Part shown: positions 1-10,857 of the stretch, piece by piece
Layout of the letters: every line of letters starts with the position of its first letter
How positions within the stretch are numbered: position 1 is the first letter of the stretch
Source: Apium graveolens
Lineage: Eukaryota; Streptophyta; Magnoliopsida; Apiales; Apiaceae
Reading direction: 5' to 3'
Assembly: GCF_009905375.1 (NCBI RefSeq)
Contig: NC_133650.1
Location: 301,753,957-301,817,956, forward strand
Length of the DNA stretch: 64,000 nucleotides
Notes under the pieces: model-generated
Seen by the model: the letters and a program-made list of their open reading frames with translations, nothing else
Databases searched by the model: none
What the model was told of the DNA's origin: nothing
Position numbers and translations under genes: made by a program

Positions 1-648
1 TTATCTGATAAGATATAACTAACATTTTACATCTAAACTTTGGTCAAGCAATAAGTAACCCAATTGACGGATAATTTAACAAAACACTAAATCAACATTA
101 CTTGCATATTATATTTTTTATTGTTAGCTGCATTTGTGTTTTTATATAGTTTGTGATCACATATTTTTTCTAATAAAATATTCTTTATGTATGTATAAAC
201 TTTCATTTGGTGCTAAAATAGAATTTTATATGTATGAATTTAGATATTACAATGTATATATGGTTTCATTTATATAAAAATAATATAAATATGTGGTATA
301 TAAGAATAAAAAACGGGTAATTTTATATATAGAATTATAAGTTATATAGGAATAAAAACAAAGAATAATAATGATATATTTAGAGATATAGTAAAATTTA
401 AAAAGGGTGAAACCAAAAGTTCGTGAAACCGAAAAGGGATGAAACCAAAGTACCCCTTAAAAGATGAATTCTCTTACTAATAACAATATACAAATGATTC
501 CATTTTATTATTTTAATAAAAAAGTGAAAAAGAATTCTACGAAAAATAGAAATATCGTAATTATAATATGATTCCAACAATTTATATTTTGTTAAAAACA
601 ACATAGAACTCTACATAAAATAGTAATCCAGGGTTGAAACCAATTTAC
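1..648. repeat. AT-rich dispersed repeat, direct copy of 23403-24050
   Basis: Nearly base-for-base the same as 23403-24050, differing by a few substitutions and small indels. It carries repeated GAAACCAAA motifs near 410-455 and 635-642. The copies part at about 649, where this one runs into a truncated LTR element while the other continues. No coding potential is seen; the short open frames are AT-rich chance frames. Confidence 0.75.
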
Positions 649-2633
649 GGCTTTTTTTTCTTGTAAAAAGAAGCCAGATGGTTAGAATTTCCACAGTTAT
701 GACATGTTTTTCTAGGAGCATTAGGAACAGGCTTATAATCATTACTTTTATTCACACCTTCCTTTCCATTCCTATTTTTCCTAGGTGACTTTACCTTGTT
801 TACATTCTTAACATCTTTCAGCTTATGCTTAAGCTGCTTCTTAGTCATTAAGCCTATGTTAACTTCAGTTGGCTTTTCCTGTTTTAGTTTGTCAGAAGTT
901 AATTCCTCTTTAACTTTTTATTTCTCAGTATCAGACTTTACAGCTACAAACTTAACAGGTTTTACCTTTGGCTTTTTTTTAACAGCTATAGGCTCAATTT
1001 CTACAGTTCCTTTATCATTCTTATCATCTCCATAACCTAAGCCTTCTTTCCAGTTTCCACTACTTAACAGATTCTGAGTTGTTCTGCCAGAGTTAGTCTA
1101 AGTCCTCATAATCTCCTTTCCTTTTCTAACTCAGTTTTTAGAGATTCATTCATTTTAAGTACTTCATCCCTAACATATAAAGCATCATCTCTATCCTTCT
1201 GAGTTTGATAGAACATGACTAACTCTTTTTCTAAATAATCATTCTTCTTTTTATAAGCAAGATTTTCAGAAGTTAATCTTTCACATGTTAAAGTTTGATC
1301 TCTATAACTAATAAACATGGTTTTAAGATATCTTCTCAACTCATTAATATCTTCAGTATGAAAGGCATAAGTAGTTTGAGGTACCTTTAACTCAGCAGCA
1401 TCAGGACTGCTATCAGCATTTGCCATCAAGGCATAGTTCTCCTTACTTTCAGAATCTGAAGTGTCTGTCCAGCTTTTCTTCTTTGTGACAAGAGCCTTTC
1501 CTTTGTCACTCTTCACTTTCTTGCAATCAGGAGATATGTGGCATTTCTCATCACAGTTGTAGCATTTGACATTTGAGTAATCTCCTCTGTCAGACTTTCC
1601 TTCTTTGCCTTCAGATTTTCTCAAAATCTTCTTATCAGAACTTGCACCTTTCCTGGAAGACTTCTTTCCCTTTCTGAATTTCCTGTATGCAATCCTTGTG
1701 ATTTCTTTCACCATAAGAGCACACAGCTTCATCATCTCTTCATCAACATCCATCTTAGGTAAGCTTTCAGTTTCTGAGTCATCATCACTATCAGAACTTG
1801 ATGACTCAGTATCGGACTTTGTGATGAGAGCTTTTCCCTTGCCTTTTCTTGAGGTAACTGCTTTGGGGGATTCCCACTCAGCCTTAAGAGCAACTGTCCT
1901 TAACTTTCCTCCTTTCCTCTTGCTTCTTTGTTCCATCTCAAGTTCATGAGTCTTGAGCATCCCATAGATTTCATCAAGAGTTGTTTCTTCAAGATGTTGT
2001 CTCTTATAGTTGTGGCCTTCAAATCCCAACTTTCAGGAAGAGCTAACATGAATTTAAGATTTGAATCTTCAAGATCATATTCCTTATCAACTAGTGACAA
2101 ATCATTCAAGAGTTTGACGAATCTGTCATATAAGCCAGTTAATGACTCATCAGGCTTTGAGTCAAAGTGCTCATACTCTTGAGTGAGTATAGTCTTCCTA
2201 TTTTTCTTAATGAATCAGTTCCCTGGCATCTTGTCTCCAAGGCTTCCCATATCTCCTTTGCAGTCTTGCAGTTAATTACCCTGTTTGACATGACATTATC
2301 AATGGCACTATGCAGCAAGTGTCGTACCTTAGCATCCTTAGAAATTGAAGAGATATCTTTAGCAGTGTAATCACTCTTCTCCTTTGGTACAGACTTTGCT
2401 GGTTCACCTACAACTGCAACAGCGAGTTTGGTTGGCTTGTGCGGTCCTTCATTGATTCTGTCAAGATATTCTGGATCTGTAGCTTCCAGAAACATAGACA
2501 TCCTCACCTTTCATATGGGATATTTAGATGGTTTCAGTATGGGAACTCTTATAGTCTCATATCGACTATGGATTTGAGTCTTTGGAAGTTCTTCAATTTT
2601 GGTGGACTTGGTTGGAGTTTTTGCTTCAGACAT
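645..2633 (-). pseudogene. Degenerate copia gag
   Basis: The frame starts with ATG at 2633-2631. It shows the copia-type gag (UBN2-like) signature over about 2507-2000, a lysine/serine-rich stretch, a zinc-knuckle remnant (CYNCDEKCHISPDC, key His position altered) near 1565-1530, a coiled-coil-like segment near 1340-1110 and a second knuckle-like CHNCGNSNH near 710-680. It is broken by a TGA at 2513-2511, where relatives usually have Trp, by frameshifts near 2210 and 1990, and by a stop near 1106. It cannot make a full GAG. Assignment rests on motif recognition, not alignment. Confidence 0.75.
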
Positions 2634-2673
2634 GATTGATTTGGATCTTAAAATGTTTGTGTGTTAACAGAAA

Positions 2674-2685
2674 GCTCTGATACCA
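2674..2685 (-). other. Primer binding site, initiator tRNA-Met type
   Basis: The minus strand reads TGGTATCAGAGC two bases inside the LTR end, the standard copia primer site complementary to the tRNA-Met 3' end. It fixes the orientation of the element as minus. Confidence 0.85.
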
Positions 2686-2687
2686 CT

Positions 2688-3282
2688 TGTTAGGTCACAC
2701 ACACTGTAGAAGGGGGTTGAATACAATGTTTAGCACAATCAAATCGAATTAAAGAACACAAGTAACAGAAAACAAACTTTATTAAACTCTGTTACAATAT
2801 GGAATTGTCCTCTCTCAGTGATGAACAAATTATCACGAGAGCTGTTAGGGTTACAATGAATATTATTCTCGATAATGATAACACATATAGTGTAAACCCT
2901 ATGTCTGTGTTTATATACTACACAGTTACAAGATAATCGCTAATTGATATTGAATATAATTCTGCTTCCTAAAATATATCAACTAGTTATCTTTTCTTTC
3001 AAGTATTCAATTCTTCATAGAATTCCTTCTTCATGCATATCTCTTCTTGCGTTTGTCTTGATCTTTCCTTTCAATCAGTCGCCTTCCTTATCTGAAAATC
3101 TCCTTAAGTCCTGATATTATCTTATGATAAATATCTCCTGATAACTTAAGTTCTGACAACTTAAGTTCTGACTTCAGTATAAGTGCTGATTTCCAATTAA
3201 GTACCGATTTGTCCTGTTTAAGTAAGATCTGAAAACTAAATACAAATCATATTAGACATGACATTATCAAATATATCTAACA
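2688..3282 (-). repeat. LTR (595 bp) of truncated copia element
   Basis: Bounded by TGTTAG at 2688 and CTAACA at 3282 (5'-TG...CA-3' on either strand), with the primer site immediately inside. No second LTR is found in the window, so age cannot be estimated. Confidence 0.75.
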
Positions 3283-3992
3283 CCCTCTTATATAGAAAAT
3301 CGTAGAGAATTCTTGATTCTATTATAAAATTTCATCAAATTCGCTGCTAATGTAGAATAATAGTTATATTTAAATATAATAAAACGTTTAACAATTGAAA
3401 TTTGAAAAAACAATTATTTTAATTCTGATTCTACTGTGGAATAATTTTGGATAATTTTGGACAAGCGTGATTTTACGGCGATTCTACTATAGAACCACTT
3501 TAAACTATTTTATCAAATTTTAATGATTTTTTAAATAAAAAAATTGTGCAATTTTATTTTTTAATTTGGTAATAAATTTTTAACTATATATGATGAAAAA
3601 TGAAATGAAATATGTATTTATATTTTTTAAATAATGGTTCTCTATGGACCTCTAACTAAAAGAGCTCTTCATGGATTGCCACCATATATACATATATACA
3701 TATATATATACATATACCGGGTGGCAATTCATGGAGGGCTCGCTTTGATAGAGGTCCGTTGAGAACCATTATTTTAAAAATGTAAATACATAATTTATTT
3801 CATTTTTTATCATATATAGTTACAAATTTTAATTACCCAATTAAAAATGAAGTGACACAATTTTTTTATTTAAAAAAATCATTGAAAGGGTTTTATGTAT
3901 ATATGTATATACATATATACATATATATACAATTTTTTTTTATTTTAGAATTAAAATTCTCTACGTTTGTTTATATAAAAGGGTTTTCTTTT
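3283..3992. mobile_element. Long-inverted-repeat (foldback/MITE-like) element, copy 1
   Basis: The left arm (about 3283-3690) and right arm (about 3722-3992) are imperfect reverse complements around a short (TATACA)n centre flanked by CCACC and GGTGG. The same element occurs at 7630-9572 and, split by an LTR element, at 17393-22025. No transposase is present. It resembles a non-autonomous TIR element; the superfamily is not assigned. Confidence 0.65.
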
Positions 3993-4004
3993 AAATACAT
4001 CGTG

Positions 4005-4245
4005 GGGCGGGAGCGTTTTTTTTTGCGGGGAATCACCTAAATACCAATCCCACCCATGTGGGCCGGATCCTTCATCCCGATTCACTGCCCCAAAGGCCCC
4101 TTGTTCTTGTATGCATTCAGGCAGGTACATAAATGATCAATTTTGGAGGATGAACAGACTAGAATGGTCAAGGAAAGTATCAAAATTAATAAGTATCAAT
4201 ACCGAAAACGAGAAACTATGCACAGACATAAGAGGTAGGCTATGC
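4005..4245 (+). repeat. Unidentified block found three times (about 4.0, 9.6 and 30.2 kb)
   Basis: A conserved, relatively GC-rich block, also at about 9612-9845 (same strand) and 30137-30315 (opposite strand). It is open in one frame (4111-4332, with RYINDQFWRMNRLEW), but the frame is not clearly preserved and I do not recognise the peptide. Its orientation relative to the neighbouring UGT 5' modules is the same in all three places, so it is probably an outer part of that compound repeat. Confidence 0.5.
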
Positions 4246-4360
4246 AAGAACGTCAGTGACAATGTATTTGCTCTTTTACATGACTATCCGAATGGGGAAG
4301 CAGCCCTGAGCACTAATAAGTGTTTTATTTAAGCTTCAAATTAAATGTCACATAGATTTT

Positions 4361-4426
4361 TGCAGGGAGCATGGCAAGGTTCAAGAAGGGTAGCAACTAG
4401 CAAGTGACTAAATGCTAACCAGTTAA
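4361..4426 (-). pseudogene. UGT 5' fragment (minus strand)
   Basis: On the minus strand this matches, with changes, the intact UGT between codons for about WLAFGH and MLIA. The ATG is lost and the reading frame is degenerate. It is one of the repeated UGT 5'-end remnants. Confidence 0.55.
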
Positions 4427-5060
4427 AGCAGGTCACGTGACATCAAAAATCGCGACATACACAGTATTTTTGGTTTTTGCTCTCGTTTTTTTCGTAATGT
4501 CATTTATTTATCTTAAACATAGGCACTTTTCAATGTTTCGCTGCCCACATTATTTTTTTTGGTTTTTGCTCTCGTTTTCTTTGCCTGTTTGGTTTTTACT
4601 CTCGTTTTCTTCGCCGTAATGTCATTTCTTTATCAGAAAATGTGAAACCGGACACTTTTAGAAGTTACGACACCTACAGTTTCTTTTGGTTTTTGCTCTA
4701 GTTTTCTTCGCCGCTGCGTCATTTCTTTATCAGTTTTTATCGTTATAAAGGCTATCCGATCTTATCTTTTTATTCCGGTCCCCTAATATTTATTGAATTA
4801 TTTTAAATGAAGGAAAAATCTATTTTTTTATCAGTTTTTATCGTTACAGAGGCTATTCAATCTTATCCTTCTATTCCGGTCACTTAATATTTATTGAATT
4901 ATTTTAAATGAAGGAAAAATCTATGTAGCACACTCGAACTCACCATATAGGGAAAAATCTATGTAGCAAACTCAAACTCGCCTTTTAAGTTGATAAAATT
5001 AGCCAAGCAAATATTTACCTAAAATATTTACCTTGCCCCTGTTTGTCGGTAGCAATACCC
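4427..5060 (-). repeat. UGT promoter-type repeat module
   Basis: Reads on the minus strand as the DNA found upstream of the intact UGT genes: repeated GAGAGCAAAAACCAAA-type motifs alternating with TGTGGGCGCC-type motifs, then the AAAAATCTATGTAGCA block. A perfect palindromic G-box, GTCACGTGAC, lies at 4432-4441. Position about 4520 (CACTTTTCAATGTTTCGC) is the uninterrupted equivalent of the copia insertion site at 10135/16339. Confidence 0.65.
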
Positions 5061-5105
5061 AAAACGAGAAACATTAATAATAATAATCCAGACAACAGAA
5101 AGCAA

Positions 5106-5987
5106 TTAATAATAATAATAATAATCCAGCATTGATTTCGGTTGATCGTGACACTCTAGATTAGCCATCAGTTTATCAACATAACAGTTTGGCTTTTCCA
5201 TGTCAGTGAAAGAACTTTGCATCTCCTTTGCTTTGTCCTTGTATACCATCCCCGCTTCATCGACCATCGCCAACTTGACTGACTCTGCCACGGAGTCTTT
5301 AGTAAACCATAGTTAGTACTCTCTTCAACAGGCAAAACTCCGACAGGAACCTTGTCAAACGGGAGATCACTTGTTCGCTGTTGCTTCTGCTGGTCTAGTG
5401 TACAGATAAATGTGAAATTATATTTTGGGTGTCTGTGGATCTCTCTGTCTCTTTGGTCAACCTTCACCAGTTACCACACTGTGATCTCCGCTGTCCTTAG
5501 TTACAGGTTTTTAAATTTCTAACAGCAGTGGTACTAGAAGTCGAGTAGTGCCATGACTAAACAATATTATCTTATAGATTTGTTTTTTTGTTGATTAATG
5601 GAATCTTGCGCAAGTAATGTAATCTAAGTATTTACTTGTTTATTTGTATGTAAACATTACGCAAAAACTGTTTAAACTTTAAATATTTTTTGCAGCTCAT
5701 AAAATTACTGAATATACATATGTACATTCCAAAACTCATATTATTAGCATAACTAATATTCACTGACATTGCTATTAATATGAATTTTAAGCCAAATAGA
5801 AGGGGAGGGAAGCAACTTTTAGATCTGAAGGAACTTTTGGAAGGCCTCCGGTGTTTCGAGGAGTGCAGATAAAGGAAATTCTGTGACCGCTTTTAGCAAT
5901 GAGCATGGCAAGGTTCAAGAAGGGTAGCAAGTGACAAAATGCTAACCACAGAGACATTACAATGTGCATTCTTTTACCGGAAGCCAT
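5106..5987 (-). pseudogene. UGT pseudogene with internal deletion (psiUGT-1)
   Basis: On the minus strand the ATG at 5987-5985 opens about 57 codons closely matching the intact UGT (first residues MASGKRMHIV, with FCH in place of FGH around the catalytic His). Homology stops near 5817. After about 400 bp of unrelated AT-rich DNA, pieces of the middle and C-terminus return over about 5400-5106 in shifted frames (PFDKV, then VPVGVLPVEE, then SVKLAMVDEAG onward). The acceptor pocket, most of the sugar-donor domain and the whole PSPG box are missing, so no enzyme can be made. A second, further deleted version lies in opposite orientation at 28371-29150. Confidence 0.8.
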
Positions 5988-6039
5988 GTCTGCTCTCAAT
6001 GACTATAGATAATTCATTTATTTGGTATCTTAGATAAAC

Positions 6040-6600
6040 TAGTAGATTGAACCGGACCAGATCTAGGAAAGAGCACGGGCGACACGTCGCACCAAAAACC
6101 GCGGCGCACATAGTATTTTTGGTTTTTGCTCTCATTTTTTTCGCCGTTACGTCATTTTTAATAGAAAATGAGTTGATGGACACTTTCACGTATTGCGGCG
6201 CCCACATTATTGTTTTGGTTTTTGCACTCATTTTCTTTGCCAATTTGGTTTTTGCTCTCATTTTCTTCGCCGTAACGTCATTTCTTTATAAAAAACCATG
6301 AACCTAAACATTTTTAGAAGTTATAGCGCCCACAGTTTCTTTTTGATTTTTGCTCCGGTTTTCTTCGCCGTAACGTCATTCTTTATAAAAAAACCGTGAA
6401 CCTAGACACTTTGAGAAGTTAGCGCCCACGATTTTTTTTGGTTTTTGCTATCTTTTTCTTCGCTATTGCGTCATTTCTTTATTAGTCCCTATCGTTTCAG
6501 AGGTCATTCGATCTTATCCTTCTTTTCTTGTCCCTTAACATTAATTTATGATTTAAATAAAGGAAAAATTTATGTAGCACACTCGAACTCACCATATAAA
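6040..6600 (-). repeat. UGT promoter-type repeat module of psiUGT-1
   Basis: On the minus strand this is the 5' flank of psiUGT-1: the promoter-proximal GGTCCGGTTCAATCTACTAG block, then at least three turns of the GAGCAAAAACCAAA / TGTGGGCGCC minisatellite. Confidence 0.6.
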
Positions 6601-6844
6601 TTAATAAAATTATCCAAGCAAATACTTACCTAATATTTTTACATTCAAATTGAAGTAACTTTAAGTTACATGTCATTTAAAATTTACTAAATGCTTCAAG
6701 CAATAAAAGTGTAAGACCGTAAAGGTGAAAGGCAAGGGGGATCAACAAATTTTTGAGCAGAAGTTAAATAACATTACATTATTCTTTTAAAAGGGAGTTA
6801 GAGAAAATTTGGAGCAGCCAAGACGCTGTTGATTTTTTCTTTTT

Positions 6845-6886
6845 TAGCAATGAGCATGGCAAGGTTCAACAGAAGGGTAGCAAGTA
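6845..6886 (-). pseudogene. Short UGT 5' fragment
   Basis: Matches the codons around [13 protein letters not shown] of the UGT on the minus strand, with a small insertion. Only about 40 bp remain. It stops at 6887 where a different, GC-richer sequence begins. Confidence 0.5.
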
Positions 6887-7320
6887 GAGGTGGCCAAACG
6901 AACGGTTTTGCTCGGCACGAACGTTAATCGGCTCTCCAAAAATTAGTTTGAGTCGGCTCGTTGCGTGCTGGTTAATTATTCGGCACTAACCACTTGAAGA
7001 GACGAACCAATTACGAATAGGCTTTTTAGAAACCGCAACCGGACCGGCACGGCACAGAACCGGCCGTGTAATTCGTTAACGAGCCAGCACATTTGATTAT
7101 TCGTTATTCGGCCCGGCACGTGGCGAATAATTCGGTTTGTGGCGAGTAAAAGGTGGGTTTGTACAAATTATGTTTTAATTATTTGCAAAGCCTGTTTGTA
7201 CAAAGTAAAAAACTAAACAAAAGAAAAACAAAAAAAAAAACAAAAGGTGGGTGGATTGGATCAATCAGTTGACTTCCGTGTCAAATCAAGGAAGCCCGCG
7301 GGTATTCGCGGTTATTCGTT
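6887..7320. other. GC-richer segment, possible hAT-type non-autonomous element
   Basis: Starts with TAGAGGTGGCCAAACG, which looks like the outer end of plant hAT elements, and is rich in GGCACG, CGGCTCG and ATTCGG words unlike the flanks. I could not find a convincing partner terminal repeat or 8-bp target duplication, so the assignment is weak. An A-rich low-complexity run lies at about 7200-7245. No gene is seen. Confidence 0.25.
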
Positions 7321-7629
7321 TTAAACATTATATTTTTATTTAAAACAAAAAAATATTTAAAATTATTTAGAGAACCATGTTTTACGGGAGACTTAAAATG
7401 CGTGTCGATTTCCCGTCTCTAGCGTAAAAATCTCAAGAGGACTGAGGGAGTAGTTTACAAAATTTGTAGTATCCTTTAAGATATTTACAAAATAATTAGA
7501 AAAATATAAATGAAAAATTGTATATTATAGTACAGAATAGATAAATGTACTATACTATTATATATAAATAAATAATATATTGCAAAATTATATGAAAAAT
7601 GCACACTTATATGTATACACAGGTCTGTC
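7321..7629. other. AT-rich intergenic DNA
   Basis: No open frame, RNA gene or recognisable repeat end seen. Confidence 0.5.
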
Positions 7630-9572
7630 TTCAAAAGAGAACCTTCTTATATAGAGAATCGTAGAGAATTCTTGATTTCATTATAGAATTTCATGAAATT
7701 CGTTGCTAATGTAGAATAATAGTTATATTTAAATATAATAAAACGTTTAACAATTGAAATTTGAAAAAAAAATGATTCTACTATGAAATAATTTTGGACA
7801 AGCGTGATTTTACTATGATTCTACTACAGAACCACTTTAAACTATTTCATCAAATTTTAATGATTTTTTAAATAAAAAAATTGTGTAATTTTATTTTTTA
7901 ATTTGGTAATAAAATTTTAACTATATATGATGAAAAATGATATAAAATATGTATTTATTTTTTAAACAATGGTTCTCTACTAAGAGAGCCATTCATGGAT
8001 TGCCACCCATATACATATATACATATACATGGTGGCAATTCATGGAGGGCTCCCTTAGATAGGGCTCCCTTAGATAGAGTCCGTAGAGAACCATTATTTT
8101 AAATATGTAAATACATAATTTATTTCATTTTTTATCATATATAGCTACAAATTTTAATTACTAAATTGAAAATGAAGTGACACAATCGTTTTATTTAGAA
8201 AAATCATTTAAATTTGATTAAATATTTTAAAGTGGTTCTGTAGTAGAATCACAGTAAATTCACACTTATCCAAAATTAATCCACAATATAATCGAATTTA
8301 AAATCAATTTTTTTTCAAATTTCAATTGGTAAACGTTTTATTATATTTAAGTATAATTATTACTAGCTTAAAACCCGTGCAATTCACGGATAGTACGGAT
8401 TTTTTTAATATTATATATATATTTTTTAAAAATCTATTAAATTCAATTCTTAATTTTATTTATTTAAAACTTTAATTGATATGACTTCATGATAATTATA
8501 TTAGTTGACTTATATGTTCATAACTTTTTAGAACATTTAAACTTATTTAAAGTGATAGCATTGGTAAGGGGGAAACATAATTAAAACGAAATTATTATTT
8601 TATTGAAGGTAAAAATATAATGTATTCATTATGTTGGGACCTTAAAAAATACTATTTTAGCATGGTGATTACTTAATCGATTAACTATAACTCTATAAAA
8701 TATATTTGAAAGAGACAATATTGTTGATTGTACGATATAATTTTATTGATAATTCTATGTGTATTTTAAAAAATATTTATGTTTCAATTAAAATTTGATT
8801 TTTTTAGTTCATATCAATAGGATACGAATTATACTTAGTGTAATATTAATTTGATTTATCTCGGATCAGTATTTTACATTATTTTATTTTAGCCCAATGT
8901 CCAATACACCGACCAAATAAAACTAATTTTTTTTATTTTTTTTAAAGTATGGATCAATAAGATAATTTTGTTTTAGATTGAATAATTAATATATATGATT
9001 TTATTTTTGTTGATCGAATTGTATTTTATCCTGTATAAGTAAAATATATTATTTTGTTCATCCAAATTCATTAGTATAATTTTTTAGGGGGATCAATAGT
9101 ATTATTATTTTATCTTAAACCGAGTCACATTATATATCAACTAAATCTTAAAAATTATATTTAGTCTACTTAATTTTAATTTAGCCCGAAGTAACAAATT
9201 AGAATACTATGGAACTCGATATGAATTAAAATATAAATTGGTAGAAGAAGTTGAAATTAATATAAATTATAATGATATAGAGTTCGATATAAAATAGGAT
9301 TGAAATTGATAAAACAATAGGGGAAGTTGACTTCAATATCAATTAGAATTAGAATTGATCGACCCAATAATTAAAATTAAAATAATTAAGTAATGGTAAT
9401 TAAGTAATTTCAGCAAGTACGGACCGACCAACTATCAAACTTTTAATATTTCGTCTATTATAATATAATATATATAGTATAGATAGTTGTACATTAGCAA
9501 CGAATTTGATGAAATTATATAATGGAATCAACGTTCCCTATATTTATTTATATAAAAGGGTTCTGTTTTGAA
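7630..9572. mobile_element. Long-inverted-repeat element, copy 2, interrupted by a Helitron
   Basis: The outer ends TTCAAAAGAGAACC (7630) and GGTTCTGTTTTGAA (9559-9572) are inverted repeats. The left arm continues to about 8010; the right arm runs from about 8030 to 8362 and resumes at 9484. AGGTCT occurs just outside both ends (7621-7626 and 9576-9581), a possible remnant of a target duplication. Without the Helitron the element is about 820 bp. Confidence 0.65.
8363..9483 (-). mobile_element. Non-autonomous Helitron (1,121 bp)
   Basis: On the minus strand it begins TCTATACTAT at 9483 and ends with a short hairpin (CCGTGAATTGCACGG) followed by CTAG at 8363, flanked by host A and T as expected for Helitrons. 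No Rep/helicase gene is present. Its body matches 34444-35782 on the plus strand. It splits the right arm of a long-inverted-repeat element; the uninterrupted arm can be read (inverted) at about 7700, which confirms both boundaries. Confidence 0.75.
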
Positions 9573-9611
9573 TAAAGGTCTACATTATATATATTATATT
9601 ATATACATGGT

Positions 9612-9845
9612 GGGCGGGAGCGTTTTTTCAGCGGGGAATCACGTAAATACCAAACCCACCCCATGTGGGACGGATACTTCATCCCAACTCACTGCCCCAA
9701 AGGCCCCTTGCTTTTGTATGCATTCAGTCAGGTACATAAATGATCCATTTTGGAGGATGAACAGACTAGAATGGTAAAGGAAAGTATCAAAATTTATAAG
9801 TATCAATACCGAAAACGAGAAACTATGCACAGACATAAGAGGTAG
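9612..9845 (+). repeat. Unidentified block, copy 2
   Basis: Second copy of the block at 4005-4245, same strand, with small differences. It is followed to 9969 by the AGCTTCAAATT / ACTTATTAG section of the UGT 5' compound repeat. Confidence 0.5.
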
Positions 9846-9969
9846 GCTATGCAAGAACGTCAGTGACAATGTATATTTGCTATTTTACATGACTATCCCA
9901 TTGGGGAAGCAGCCCTGAGAACTAATAAGTTTTTTATTTAAGCTTCAAATTCAACGTCACATAGATTTT

Positions 9970-10030
9970 AGCAGGGAGCATGGCAAGGTTGAGGGGTAGC
10001 AACTAGCTAGTGACTAAATGCTAACCAGTT
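9970..10030 (-). pseudogene. UGT 5' fragment
   Basis: Minus-strand remnant of the UGT N-terminal coding segment with a deletion in the middle. Continuous with promoter-type repeat up to the copia insertion at 10140. Confidence 0.5.
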
Positions 10031-10139
10031 AAAGCACGTCATGTGACATCAAAAACCGCGACATATTTTTGGTTTTTGCTCTCGTTTTCTTTTCCGTGAT
10101 GTCATTTATTTATCATAAAATGTGTACATAGGCACTTTT
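10031..10139 (-). repeat. UGT promoter-type repeat, left of the copia insertion
   Basis: Carries the CTCGTTTTC-type minisatellite (minus-strand reading of the UGT promoter motif). It ends in the 5-bp target duplication CTTTT (10135-10139), repeated at 16339-16343, and continues after the element at 16339. Confidence 0.65.
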
Positions 10140-10781
10140 TGTTGGAAAATATGGGTATAAGTCCCATATTGGTAAGTCATATTTTTGAGCATTATGACTA
10201 AAAGATGTGTGAGATATGATGATATTCTCTTAATAATGGAAATTATTATTTTCCATTAGAATTTGGCTCAAATATTATGGCATAAATTAATTTGATTTTG
10301 TTTCAGATTAATTGATATGGTGTATGTCTTGATATATTTAATCTGATTCTGTTTCAGATTATTTATGGAATAGAGTAGCTTGCAAGTATTACACCGATTC
10401 CATAATTAATGATATTTAATTATGGAAAAGAGTAGCGCACAAGTCTATCTACACCTATATAAACACCTCTAAGGCGTTAGGGTTAGACACACCAAAAACA
10501 TATTTGCCTCTAAACACAAATCTCTCTCTCTCGGTGATAGTTTCGTGCCCGTTCAAGCTCGCTGAAGGTGCTCGTTATCCGTAACGCCGCCGCTACCTCG
10601 TTTTATCCTGGGAGGCTATCGACTCGCACATACGGTGAGAGGCGAAATAGCTTTAAGGAGACAGTTTCAACTGGACTCGAGGATCTCTCTTCTGTTTATA
10701 TCTTTTCTTCCTCCGTTTGATTTCGTTTACTCACGCACACACTTGTTTGATTATTTGTATTAATCGCAGATTGTTTTCACA
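10140..10781 (+). repeat. 5' LTR of copia element
   Basis: 642 bp, TGTTGG...TTCACA. Contains a TATA box at 10456-10463 and a CT-rich leader; a transcript would start downstream of it. Confidence 0.93.
10456..10463 (+). promoter_or_regulatory. LTR TATA box
   Basis: TATATAAA inside the 5' LTR; the same sequence is at 16013-16020 in the 3' LTR, from which read-through would enter the downstream UGT fragments in antisense. Confidence 0.55.
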
Positions 10782-10857
10782 ATCTTAAAGCTATTTATTT
10801 TATATACATCTGTGACTGATACATCTGTATCTGCTTGTTTTGTTGAGTAACAGATCG

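Larger units (their letters stand above)
649..3282 (-). mobile_element. Truncated Ty1/copia LTR retrotransposon (5' LTR plus gag)
   Basis: Read on the minus strand, an LTR (3282 to 2688) is followed by a Met-tRNA primer binding site and a degenerate gag reaching about 649. Protease, integrase, RT and the 3' LTR are absent, so the element is broken off inside or just after gag. No target duplication can be matched because one end is missing. The 3282 end abuts a long-inverted-repeat element whose first bases are absent, so the retroelement probably landed in it. Confidence 0.75.

Noticed and set aside
3852..4040. Short ORFs in TA-rich DNA near 3.9 kb
   Set aside because: They cross the end of the inverted-repeat element and contain TATACA microsatellite translation (YIHIYIYI).
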